Source of the DNA: Bacteroidales bacterium UBA3289
GTDB lineage: Bacteria > Bacteroidota > Bacteroidia > Bacteroidales > UBA932
NCBI GenBank assembly: GCA_002361625.1
Contig: DETL01000007.1
Location: 13,984-77,983, forward strand
Reading direction: 5' to 3'
DNA: 64,000 bases
The notes beneath the pieces were generated by a model. It did no database searches. It worked only from the letters and a program-made list of their open reading frames with translations, and was not told the origin of the DNA. The translations under genes were made by a program, and so were the position numbers. Each line of letters begins with the position of its first letter. Positions within the stretch are counted from its first letter, which is position 1. Of the stretch, positions 1 through 7,933 are shown in pieces.

Positions 1-579
1 GCGAAACTCTTCGGCATCGGCCTGGAAAGCTACACCGTGGGATCCCACGACTTCGTCGCCGGTTACTGCGCCACCCGCAAGCTCATGTACACCCTGGACA
101 CCGGCCACTATGAGATGACCGAGAACGTGGCCGACATGGTCGCCTCGCTCCTGCTCTTCGTCCCGGAACTGATGCTGCACGTCTCCCGTCCGATCCGCTG
201 GGACTCCGACCACGTGACCATCATGAACGACCAGACCCTGGACCTGTTCAAGGAGATCGTCCGGGCGGACGCGCTGAACCGTTCCCACATCGGCCTGGAC
301 TACTTCGACGCCGCCATCAACCGCATCGGCGCCTATGTCATCGGCACCCGCGCCACGCAGAAGTGCGTCCTCAGCGCCCTGCTGGAGCCGCTCGCGAAGC
401 TCCGCGAATACGAGGATGCCGGCAAGGGCTTCCAGCGTCTCGCCCTCCTCGAGGAGGCCAAGACCCTCCCGTTCGGCGCCGTGTTCGATTATTTCAACTA
501 CAAGAACGGCGTGCCCGTGGGCGAGGAATTCATCCCTTGCATCGAGCAGTACGAGAAAGAGGTTACATCAAAGCGTTAA
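1..579 (+). CDS. rhaA: L-rhamnose isomerase, C-terminal part
   Basis: This is the last 192 codons of L-rhamnose isomerase, which converts L-rhamnose to L-rhamnulose in the cytoplasm. The frame is open from base 1, so the start and roughly the first half of the protein (family length about 420 aa) lie upstream of the window. The segment LMLHVSRPIRWDSDHV contains the Asp/His metal-ligand cluster typical of RhaA, and the rest follows the RhaA C-terminal layout to a TAA stop. The next gene, an L-rhamnose permease, begins 3 nt later, which supports the substrate. The in-frame GTG at 37 is not a real start, because homology continues upstream of it. Family assignment is confident; no kinase or regulator is visible here. 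Confidence 0.93.
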   Translation, partial: AKLFGIGLESYTVGSHDFVAGYCATRKLMYTLDTGHYEMTENVADMVASLLLFVPELMLHVSRPIRWDSDHVTIMNDQTLDLFKEIVRADALNRSHIGLDYFDAAINRIGAYVIGTRATQKCVLSALLEPLAKLREYEDAGKGFQRLALLEEAKTLPFGAVFDYFNYKNGVPVGEEFIPCIEQYEKEVTSKR

Positions 580-582
580 GCC

Positions 583-1605
583 ATGAATCTCATCATTGGT
601 CTTTTAATCATCGCGATCGGGGCGTTCTGCCAGAGTTCGAGCTACGTCCCGATCAACAAGATCAAGAGTTGGAGCTGGGAAAGCTACTGGATGGTCCAGG
701 GAGTCTTTGCCTGGCTCCTCTTCCCGCTTTTCGGCGCCCTGCTGTCCCTGTCCGGGACCGGCGGCAGCTTCGGCGACCTGCTCGCCCTGATGAACGCCGA
801 CCCCAAGGCCACCTGGATGACCATCCTGTTCGGTGCGCTGTGGGGCGTGGGCGGCCTGACCTTCGGCCTTTCGATGCGCTACCTCGGCGTCGCCCTGGGC
901 CAGAGCATCGCCCTCGGTACCTGTTCCGCCCTCGGCGCCATCCTGGGCCCGGTTTTCACCGGACATGCCCATGATCTCACCAGCGCCGTCATCATCGGCG
1001 TCGTCGTGACGCTCATCGGCATCGCCATCATCGGCGTCGCCGGCGCGATGAAGTCCGCCGCCCTGCCGGAGGAGGAAAAGAAGAAGGCCGTGAAGGATTT
1101 CAATTTCGGCAAGGGCATCGCCGTGGCGTTGCTCGCCGGCTTCATGAGCGCCTGCTTCAACATCGGCCTGAACTTCGGCCAGAACCTGTATCTGCCGGGT
1201 ACGAAGCCCATTTTCCAGACCCTCCCGGCCACGATGCTCGTGACCTTCGGCGGTTTCCTGACGAATGCGGTCTATTGCTTCTACCAGAACAGCAAGAACC
1301 ATACTTGGGGCGACTACGGCAAGAAGGCTCTCTGGGGCAACAACCTCATCTTCTGCTGCCTCGCCGGCCTGCTGTGGTACAGCCAGTTCTTCGGCCTGAG
1401 CCTGGGCAAGGGCTTCCTGACGGACTACCCGGTCCTCATCACCTTCAGCTGGTGCATCCTGATGTCGCTGAACGTCGTGTTCTCCAATGTCTGGGGCATC
1501 ATCCTCAAGGAGTGGAAGGGCGTTTCCAAGAAGACGATCGCGGTCCTGGTGACCGGTATCGTCGTGCTCATCATCAGTACTTTCCTGCCGCAGCTGCTGG
1601 CATAA
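583..1605 (+). CDS. rhaT: L-rhamnose/H+ symporter RhaT
   Basis: A 340-aa inner-membrane permease matching the RhaT family, which imports L-rhamnose with a proton. The protein is almost wholly hydrophobic, with about ten predicted membrane segments, and begins with MNLIIGLLIIAIGAFCQSSS, the RhaT-type first helix. Length agrees with the E. coli protein (344 aa). The only long charged loop is around residues 160-175 (a Glu/Lys-rich run). It starts 3 nt after the rhamnose isomerase stop and ends 10 nt before the E2 gene, so it is translated from the same message as both. Bacteroides rhamnose loci also pair the isomerase and permease genes; what follows here is unusual. Confidence 0.93.
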   Translation: MNLIIGLLIIAIGAFCQSSSYVPINKIKSWSWESYWMVQGVFAWLLFPLFGALLSLSGTGGSFGDLLALMNADPKATWMTILFGALWGVGGLTFGLSMRYLGVALGQSIALGTCSALGAILGPVFTGHAHDLTSAVIIGVVVTLIGIAIIGVAGAMKSAALPEEEKKKAVKDFNFGKGIAVALLAGFMSACFNIGLNFGQNLYLPGTKPIFQTLPATMLVTFGGFLTNAVYCFYQNSKNHTWGDYGKKALWGNNLIFCCLAGLLWYSQFFGLSLGKGFLTDYPVLITFSWCILMSLNVVFSNVWGIILKEWKGVSKKTIAVLVTGIVVLIISTFLPQLLA

Positions 1606-1615
1606 AAACATAAGA

Positions 1616-3010
1616 ATGGCACAGGTAGTAATCATGCCCAAACAAGGGCAGAGCGTGGAGAGCTGCATCGTTTCCGAGTTCAAAGTGAAGGTCGGGGACG
1701 CCGTGAAGGCGGGCGATGTGCTCTTCGGATATGAAACGGACAAGGCGACCTTCGAGGAGGAAGCCAAGGTCGATGGGACGGTCCTGGCGATCTTCTGGCA
1801 GGACGGGGACGAGATCCCCTGCCTGGAGAACGTCCTCGTGATCGGCAACCCCGGCGAGTCTTTCGAGGAATTTGCGCCAAAGGGTGAAGCAGGTGCTTCG
1901 GCTCCGACTTCGGAGGGTACACCCTCTGAAACCCTTCGGCCTGCGGCCTCGTCCCTCCCACCGGCGGAGCCGGCGGGCCCCTCCCATTCATGTGGACATG
2001 GGCGTCCACAGGTTTCAGAGGGTGTACCCTCCTCCGGCTCCGCCGTCTCGCCGAGAGCGCGTAAGATTGCGGAGGAGAAGGGGGTTGATGTGACGAGAGT
2101 CGCGGGGAGCGGGCCGTATGGAAGGGTGATTGCGCGGGATGTGGAGGCGGCGGCTGAGGCGCAGGGAAGGCTGACGGGACTCGCGAAGGCCCGTATGGCT
2201 GAAGGCGGTCTGGCGTCGCCCGGTACGGGGACCGGCCTGGCCGGTGCCGTGAAGGGCGCCGACCTGAAGGTCTGGAAACCCAGCCATACCGATATCGCCG
2301 GCGAAGGCGCCGAGTTCGAGGTGGTGAAGATGTCCAACATGCGGAAGCTCATCGCCAAGAGCATGTACAATTCCCTCCAGAACTCCGCCCAGCTCACCCA
2401 CATGCTGGGTGCCGACGCGCGCCGGATCCAGGCCCTCCGGAAGAAGGCCAAGAAGGCGCTGGAAGAGGGGAAGGTCGATGCCAACATCACCATCAACGAC
2501 TTTGTCTGCTATGCCGTCATCAAGGCCCTGCAGAAGTTCCCGAACCTGAATTCCCACTGTCTCGGCGATGCCATGCGGCTGTTCAAGCCCGTGAATCTGG
2601 GCGTCGCCGTGGATACGGAGCGGGGACTCATGGTCCCGGCCGTGCCGCATGCGGACGAGCTTTCCATCGTGGAACTGTCCAAGCACCTCAAGAAAGTGGC
2701 CGACGACAGCAAGAAGGGGAGCATCAATCCCGACCTGCTGTCCCCGGAGGCCGCCTCCTTCACAGTGTCCAACCTGGGCGGATTCGGCGTGGAGTGGTTC
2801 ACCCCTATCATCAACGTGCCGCAGAGCGCCATCCTGGGCGTCGGCACCATCGTCCCGAGGCCGAAGGACCTGGGCGGCGGGGTGTATGCCTTCGTCCCGT
2901 ACATGGGCCTGAGCCTGACCTATGACCACCGGGCGGTGGACGGCGGCGAAGCGACCCGCTTCCTGAAGCAGGTCGCGGCGGAAATTGAAAACCTGGAAGT
3001 GGAATTTTAA
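1616..3010 (+). CDS. Dihydrolipoamide acyltransferase (E2) of a 2-oxo acid dehydrogenase complex
   Basis: A 464-aa E2 subunit that transfers the acyl group from lipoyl-lysine to CoA. Residues 1-80 are a lipoyl domain with ETDKA (Lys about 42 is the expected lipoylation site). Residues about 140-176 are the peripheral-subunit-binding domain (VSPRARKIAEEKG), and about 230-464 the catalytic domain with YDHRAVDGGEA, the HxxxDG active-site motif. The linker between lipoyl and binding domains contains an unusual palindromic insert (1912-2032, residues about 99-139) that keeps the frame open. It precedes lpd by 10 nt and the fused E1 gene follows, giving a whole complex. Substrate (pyruvate, a branched-chain 2-oxo acid or acetoin) cannot be settled from sequence alone; the rhamnose context makes pyruvate plausible. 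Confidence 0.92.
   Translation: MAQVVIMPKQGQSVESCIVSEFKVKVGDAVKAGDVLFGYETDKATFEEEAKVDGTVLAIFWQDGDEIPCLENVLVIGNPGESFEEFAPKGEAGASAPTSEGTPSETLRPAASSLPPAEPAGPSHSCGHGRPQVSEGVPSSGSAVSPRARKIAEEKGVDVTRVAGSGPYGRVIARDVEAAAEAQGRLTGLAKARMAEGGLASPGTGTGLAGAVKGADLKVWKPSHTDIAGEGAEFEVVKMSNMRKLIAKSMYNSLQNSAQLTHMLGADARRIQALRKKAKKALEEGKVDANITINDFVCYAVIKALQKFPNLNSHCLGDAMRLFKPVNLGVAVDTERGLMVPAVPHADELSIVELSKHLKKVADDSKKGSINPDLLSPEAASFTVSNLGGFGVEWFTPIINVPQSAILGVGTIVPRPKDLGGGVYAFVPYMGLSLTYDHRAVDGGEATRFLKQVAAEIENLEVEF
1912..2032. repeat. Palindromic element inserted in frame in the E2 linker
   Basis: Positions 1912-1933 and 2011-2032 are a perfect 22-bp inverted repeat. Each arm is itself nearly palindromic (core GAGGGTACACCCTC in the left arm). 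The 77-nt interval holds a second perfect hairpin, TGTGGAC at 1991-1997 with GTCCACA at 2004-2010. The element encodes a Ser/Pro/Gly-rich stretch in the flexible linker between the lipoyl and E3-binding domains and does not interrupt the frame. The structure resembles REP-like or Rickettsia-type palindromic elements that tolerate insertion in genes. Mobility and copy number cannot be judged from one copy. Confidence 0.8.
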
Positions 3011-3020
3011 TCGATAACGA

Positions 3021-4403
3021 ATGTTTGATTTAGCAATTATCGGAGGAGGCCCCGGCGGATACGTGGCGGCCGGACGGGCCGGTGCGGCCGGTCTCTCCGT
3101 AGTCCTTTTCGAGAAAAGGGAACTGGGCGGCGTGTGCCTGAACGAAGGCTGCATCCCCACCAAGACGCTGCTGTACAGCGCCAAAGTGTATGATTATACC
3201 CGCCATGCGGACCAGTATGGCGTCAACGTGGACGGCTCCTCGATCGACTTCGGGGCGATCTTCAAGCGCAAGCAGAAGGTGGTCAAGAAGCTCGTTGGCG
3301 GTGTCAAGGCGCAGATGAAAGGCGCCAAGGTGGAAGTCGTCAAGGGCGAGGCGGTAATCCAGGGCCGGAGTGCCGAGGGTATCACCATCGTCAGCGGCGA
3401 AGCTTCCTATCAGGCCCGCAACCTCCTCATCTGCACGGGTTCCGAGGCGGCCGTTCCGCCGATCCCGGGCCTTCGTGAAGGCCTCGGCGGTGCCGTGGTC
3501 ACAAACCGGGAGATCCTCTCCCTGGAGGAGCAGCCGGAGCGCCTCGTCGTCATCGGCGGCGGCGTTATCGGCATGGAGTTCGCCAGTTTCTTCAATTCCA
3601 TCGGCACGAAGGTGACGGTGGTGGAGATGCTCCCGAAGATCCTGGGCCCGCTGGATGATGAGATCAGCGCGATGCTCCAGGCCCAGTATGAGAAGAAGGG
3701 CGTTGAATTCCACCTCAGCTGCAAGGTCGTCGCCGTGGAGGGGAACGATGTCGTCTATGAGGATCCGGAAGGGAAGACCTGCCGGGCCACCGGCGACAAG
3801 ATCCTCGTTTCCGTGGGTCGCCGGGCCAATTTCCAAGGCATCGGCCTGGAGAACATCGGCGTGGAACTCGCGCTGAATCCGGCCGGACGTCCTTACGGCA
3901 TCAAGGTCGATGAGAAGATGCGCACGAACATCCCGAACGTGTATGCGGCGGGCGACGTGACCGGCTTCTCCATGCTGGCCCATACCGCCTCCCGCGAAGG
4001 CGAGGTAGCCGTGAACAACATCCTTGGAAAGGCCGACCGGATGCGTTACGACGCCATTCCGGGCGTGGTGTACACGAATCCGGAAGTGGCCGGCGCCGGC
4101 GTCACCGAAGCCGAGGCCGCGAAGAAGGGCCTGGATTACACCGTCGTCAAGCTTCCCATGGCCTACGCGGGCCGCTTCGTCGCCGAGAACGAGCGCGGCG
4201 AGGGCCTGTGCAAGGTCATCGTGGGCAAGAAATACCACGAGGTGCTGGGTGTCCACATGCTGGGCAACCCCTGCTCCGAGATGATCCACAGCGCCTGCAT
4301 CGCCATCGAACAGGAAATGACCGTGGAACAGCTCAAGGAGGTCGTTTTCCCGCATCCGACCGTCTCCGAAATCCTGAAAGAAACCGTTTTCACCCTGAAA
4401 TAA
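3021..4403 (+). CDS. lpdA: Dihydrolipoyl dehydrogenase (E3)
   Basis: A 460-aa flavoprotein that reoxidises dihydrolipoyl-E2 with NAD+. The N-terminus carries the FAD-binding GGGPGGYVAAGRAG. The redox disulfide motif CLNEGCIPTK lies at about residues 39-48, the NAD-binding GGGVIGMEFAS near 175-190, and the C-terminal HPTVSE supplies the His/Glu pair used at the partner subunit's active site. Length and all motifs are normal. It sits between E2 (10 nt upstream) and fused E1 (3 nt downstream), so it is the dedicated E3 of this complex. It may also serve other lipoyl enzymes of the cell. Confidence 0.95.
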   Translation: MFDLAIIGGGPGGYVAAGRAGAAGLSVVLFEKRELGGVCLNEGCIPTKTLLYSAKVYDYTRHADQYGVNVDGSSIDFGAIFKRKQKVVKKLVGGVKAQMKGAKVEVVKGEAVIQGRSAEGITIVSGEASYQARNLLICTGSEAAVPPIPGLREGLGGAVVTNREILSLEEQPERLVVIGGGVIGMEFASFFNSIGTKVTVVEMLPKILGPLDDEISAMLQAQYEKKGVEFHLSCKVVAVEGNDVVYEDPEGKTCRATGDKILVSVGRRANFQGIGLENIGVELALNPAGRPYGIKVDEKMRTNIPNVYAAGDVTGFSMLAHTASREGEVAVNNILGKADRMRYDAIPGVVYTNPEVAGAGVTEAEAAKKGLDYTVVKLPMAYAGRFVAENERGEGLCKVIVGKKYHEVLGVHMLGNPCSEMIHSACIAIEQEMTVEQLKEVVFPHPTVSEILKETVFTLK

Positions 4404-4406
4404 GCC

Positions 4407-6887
4407 ATGCCGAAATCCTTATACATCGACCCCAATGAAGTGCTCCGCCCGAAGGAGCACGAGATCAAGTTCCCGGAAATCCCCGTAATGCAGTACAGCA
4501 AGTCCGTGAAGGACGAGCTGGACGAGGGGCATTTCACGAAGGACGACCTCAAGCGCATCTACCGTGACATGTCCGTCATCCGGGAGTTCGAGACGATGCT
4601 GAACCTCGTCAAGACGACGGGCGGCTACAATGGTGTCGCCTACAACAACCCGGGTCCTGCCCACTTGTCTGCCGGCCAGGAGGCCGCCGCCGTGGGCATG
4701 GCTTACAACCTCACTACCGACGATTTCATCTTCGGCAGCCACCGTTCCCATGGCGAAATCCTCGCCAAGGGTCTCCGTTCCATCGAAATCCTCCCCGAGG
4801 AGGACCTGAAGAAGGTGATGGAGGAGTTCTGGGGCGGTGCCACGCTCGCCGTCGCCGGCAAGGGTTTTGAGGGCTCTACGAAGGAACTCGGCATCCGCTT
4901 CCTCCTGTACGGGGCGATGGCGGAGATCTTCGCCCGTACGACCGGCTTCAACAAGGGCCTGGGCGGATCCATGCACACGTTCTTCACCCCCTTCGGCATC
5001 TATCCGAACAATGCCATCGTGGGCGGTTCCGGTTCCATCGCCGTAGGCGCGGCCCTCTACAAGAAAGTCAACCGCAAGAAGGGCATCGTCGTCGCCAACC
5101 TCGGTGACGGCGCCATGGCCCGCGGCCCGGTCCTGGAGGGCATGACCTTCGCTTCGATGGACCAGTTCAACACCCTGTGGGAGGGCGACATGAAGGGTGG
5201 CCTTCCGATCCTCATCAACGTGATGGACAACCAGTACGCGATGGGCGGCCAGACCCGCGGCGAGACCATGGGCTACACCTATCCGGCCCGCCTGGGCGCC
5301 GGCTTCAATCCGGAGTCCTGGCACGCCGAGCGCGTGGACGGCTACAACCCGCTCGCGGTCATCGACGCTTTCCGCCGCAAGAAGGCCCTCCTCGAGAAGA
5401 AGGAAGGCCCGTGCCTGCTGGATGTCGTCACCTACCGCTACAGCGGCCATTCCCCGTCCGACCAGTCCTCTTACCGGACCAAGGAGGAGATGGAAGCCTG
5501 GCAGGCCGAGGACTGCATCCTCGGATTCGGCCGGAAGCTCGTCGAGGCCGGTGTCGCCACCGAGGCCGACCTGGAAGCCATCCAGGCCCATGTGAAGGAC
5601 GTCATCTTCGAGATGTACAAGCTCGCCATCGACGAGACCGTGTCCCCGCGCATGGACCTCGTGAAGGACAATGAGCTCCTGGGCGAGATGATGTTCTCCA
5701 ACGGCAGTGTCGATTCCTTCGGCGACGCGACGCCCGAGGTCAATCACCCCATGGCGGAGAATCCGCGGGTGAAGCAGATCGCCGGCAAGAGCCGCTTCTA
5801 CAAGGATGCGGAGGGCAAGCCGGTGAGTTCCATGAAGATGTACAACTTCCGCGACGGCGTGTTCGAGGCCATCGTGGACCGTTTCTACAAGGATTCCTCC
5901 CTCATCGCCTACGGTGAGGAGAACCGCGAGTGGGGCGGCGCCTTCGCCGTGTACCGCGGCCTGACCGAGGCGCTTCCGTACCACCGCCTGTTCAACTCTC
6001 CCATCGCGGAGGCGGCCATCATCGGCACGGCCATCGGTTATGCCATGTGCGGCGGCCGGGTGATCCCGGAAATCATGTACTGCGACTTCCTGGGCTGCTG
6101 CGGCGACGAAATCTTCAACCAGCTTCCGAAGTGGCAGGCGATGTCCGGCAACATCCTCAAGATGCCCGTGGTCGTGCGCGTGTCCGTGGGCTCCAAGTAC
6201 GGTGCCCAGCACTCGCAGGACTGGACCTCCCTGTGCACCCACATCCCGGGCCTTAAGGTGGTCTTCCCGGTCACGCCGTACGATGCCAAGGGCCTCATGA
6301 ACAGCGCCTTGCAGGGAACCGACCCGGTCATCTTCTTCGAGAGCCAGCGCCTGTACGGAATCGGTGAGCAGTTCCACGAGGGCGGTGTGCCCGAAGGCTA
6401 TTACGAGATTCCGCTGGGCGAACCCGACGTGAAGCGCGAAGGCAAGGACGTGACGTTCCTCACCATCGGCGCGACGCTGTACCGGGCGCTCCAGGCGGCC
6501 GACGAACTTAAGGAGAAATACGGCCTGGAGGCGGAGGTCATCGACGCCCGCACCCTGGTCCCGTTCAACTACGAGAAGGTCGTGGAATCCGTGAAGAAGA
6601 CCGGCCGTATCATTATCGCCGGCGACGCTTCCGCCCGCGGTTCCTACCTGAACGACCTGGCCGCGAACATTACCGACCTGTGCTTCGATTACCTGGATGC
6701 GGCCCCGGTGGTCCTGGGTTCCCGCAACTGGATCACGCCTTCGCACGAACTGGAGGCGGCCTTCTTCCCGCAGCCGTCCTGGTTCCTGGACGCCATCAAC
6801 GAGAAGATGATTCCGCTCAAGGACTACGTCCCTGTGAGCAACCAGACCTCGGCGCAGGCGATGCTCCGTTCCAAGAAGGGCATTTAG
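4407..6887 (+). CDS. 2-oxo acid dehydrogenase E1, fused alpha and beta subunits
   Basis: An 826-aa thiamine-diphosphate enzyme that decarboxylates a 2-oxo acid and reductively acylates E2. The alpha part (about residues 40-430) has the phosphorylation-loop-like YSGHSPSDQSSYRTKEE and the ThDP motif starting at GDGAMARGP (about residue 232). The beta part (about 480-826) has GEENREWGGAF and the transketolase C-terminal domain. Many bacteria encode alpha and beta separately; the fused form is common in Bacteroidota. GGSMHTF and the HSPSD segment look closer to pyruvate or acetoin E1 than to branched-chain E1, but this is a judgement by eye. It ends in TAG followed at once by TAA. It is 3 nt from lpdA and 17 nt before the PHP gene, in the same run. 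Confidence 0.9.
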   Translation: MPKSLYIDPNEVLRPKEHEIKFPEIPVMQYSKSVKDELDEGHFTKDDLKRIYRDMSVIREFETMLNLVKTTGGYNGVAYNNPGPAHLSAGQEAAAVGMAYNLTTDDFIFGSHRSHGEILAKGLRSIEILPEEDLKKVMEEFWGGATLAVAGKGFEGSTKELGIRFLLYGAMAEIFARTTGFNKGLGGSMHTFFTPFGIYPNNAIVGGSGSIAVGAALYKKVNRKKGIVVANLGDGAMARGPVLEGMTFASMDQFNTLWEGDMKGGLPILINVMDNQYAMGGQTRGETMGYTYPARLGAGFNPESWHAERVDGYNPLAVIDAFRRKKALLEKKEGPCLLDVVTYRYSGHSPSDQSSYRTKEEMEAWQAEDCILGFGRKLVEAGVATEADLEAIQAHVKDVIFEMYKLAIDETVSPRMDLVKDNELLGEMMFSNGSVDSFGDATPEVNHPMAENPRVKQIAGKSRFYKDAEGKPVSSMKMYNFRDGVFEAIVDRFYKDSSLIAYGEENREWGGAFAVYRGLTEALPYHRLFNSPIAEAAIIGTAIGYAMCGGRVIPEIMYCDFLGCCGDEIFNQLPKWQAMSGNILKMPVVVRVSVGSKYGAQHSQDWTSLCTHIPGLKVVFPVTPYDAKGLMNSALQGTDPVIFFESQRLYGIGEQFHEGGVPEGYYEIPLGEPDVKREGKDVTFLTIGATLYRALQAADELKEKYGLEAEVIDARTLVPFNYEKVVESVKKTGRIIIAGDASARGSYLNDLAANITDLCFDYLDAAPVVLGSRNWITPSHELEAAFFPQPSWFLDAINEKMIPLKDYVPVSNQTSAQAMLRSKKGI

Positions 6888-6904
6888 TAATAGGCAGATT
6901 GAAT

Positions 6905-7933
6905 ATGTTAGACGTTAATGCTCATTTGCATACTCCGTATTCGTTCAGTGCCTTCTCTTCGGTAGGGGAGGCGCTGGACAAGGCGGCGGAGGAAGGCGTG
7001 AAGGTCGTGGGGATCAATGACTTCTACTCTACCGACGGGTATGGGGAGTGGAAGGAAGGATGCGCACGGAGGGGACTTTTCCCGCTGTTCGGCATCGAGT
7101 TCATCGCCCTGAATGCGGAGGACCAGGCCGCGGGGCTGCGGGTCAATGACCCGAACAATCCGGGCCGGACCTATATCAGCGGCAAGGGGCTGGCGTGCCC
7201 GCCCATTCTTTCCGGTGAGCCTCTGCGGCAGCTTGAAGCCGTTCGGGCAGAATCCAATGCCCAGGTGGAGCGCATGTGCGCGAAGCTGAACGAATGGCTG
7301 AAGGCCGAAGGACACGGGATCGTCCTGGATTTCAAGGAGATCCGGGAAAAACTCACCCGGGGATCCATCCGCGAGCGGCATCTGGCGAAGGCCCTCCGCC
7401 TGGCGCTTTGCCCGGAGGTGGAAAACCCTGCCCAGGTGGAGAACGACCTGCGTTCGAAACTCCTCAAGGCCGGAGGCCCGGCCTTCGTGCCCGAAGACCC
7501 GAAGGCGTTCCTGCCCACGGAAACCGTCCAGCGCATCATCGAGGCGGCGGGCGGCATCCCCACCTATCCGTTCCTCGCCGATGATGCAAAGGGGCATTTC
7601 ACGGACTTCGAAGGGGATTTGCAGCAGGCGGCCGATACGCTCAAAAAGCGTGGCTTCCGCAGCGTGGAGTTCATTACGACGCGCAACACGACGGCCGTGC
7701 TGGAGCAGTATGCCGGCTATCTGGAGGACGAAGGGTTCATCGTGACCTTCGGCTCCGAGCACAACACCCCGGCGATGGAGCCCATCCGGCTCCGGACCCG
7801 CGACGCTGCGGAACTTTCTCCGAAGCTCAAAGCCATCAACTGGCGCGGCGCTTGCGCCGTGGCCGCCCATCAGGCCGGTCTGGACAGCATCGCCGCCGGT
7901 GAGGATTTGATTTGTAAAACCGTCAATCCATGA
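6905..7933 (+). CDS. PHP-domain putative phosphoesterase
   Basis: A 342-aa protein of the PHP metal-dependent phosphoesterase superfamily. The N-terminal MLDVNAHLHTPYS gives the HxH motif (H7, H9), VVGINDFYSTDG and FGIEFIALN supply the following acidic ligands, and FGSEHNTPAM and AVAAHQAG carry late His ligands. No transit or membrane segment is present. The ATG at 6905 follows a 17-nt gap; the open frame extends further upstream but only over the E1 gene. Its stop overlaps the next ATG (7930). The exact reaction is unknown: PHP members range from histidinol-phosphatase to polymerase exonucleases. Placement between a dehydrogenase complex and two aldolases suggests a phosphorylated sugar or sugar-acid substrate, which is inference. 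Confidence 0.8.
   Translation: MLDVNAHLHTPYSFSAFSSVGEALDKAAEEGVKVVGINDFYSTDGYGEWKEGCARRGLFPLFGIEFIALNAEDQAAGLRVNDPNNPGRTYISGKGLACPPILSGEPLRQLEAVRAESNAQVERMCAKLNEWLKAEGHGIVLDFKEIREKLTRGSIRERHLAKALRLALCPEVENPAQVENDLRSKLLKAGGPAFVPEDPKAFLPTETVQRIIEAAGGIPTYPFLADDAKGHFTDFEGDLQQAADTLKKRGFRSVEFITTRNTTAVLEQYAGYLEDEGFIVTFGSEHNTPAMEPIRLRTRDAAELSPKLKAINWRGACAVAAHQAGLDSIAAGEDLICKTVNP

Noticed and set aside
604..2496. A 630-codon minus-strand frame across rhaT and the E2 gene
   Set aside because: It crosses two real genes and has no recognisable domain; the repeats it reads through belong to the E2 linker element.
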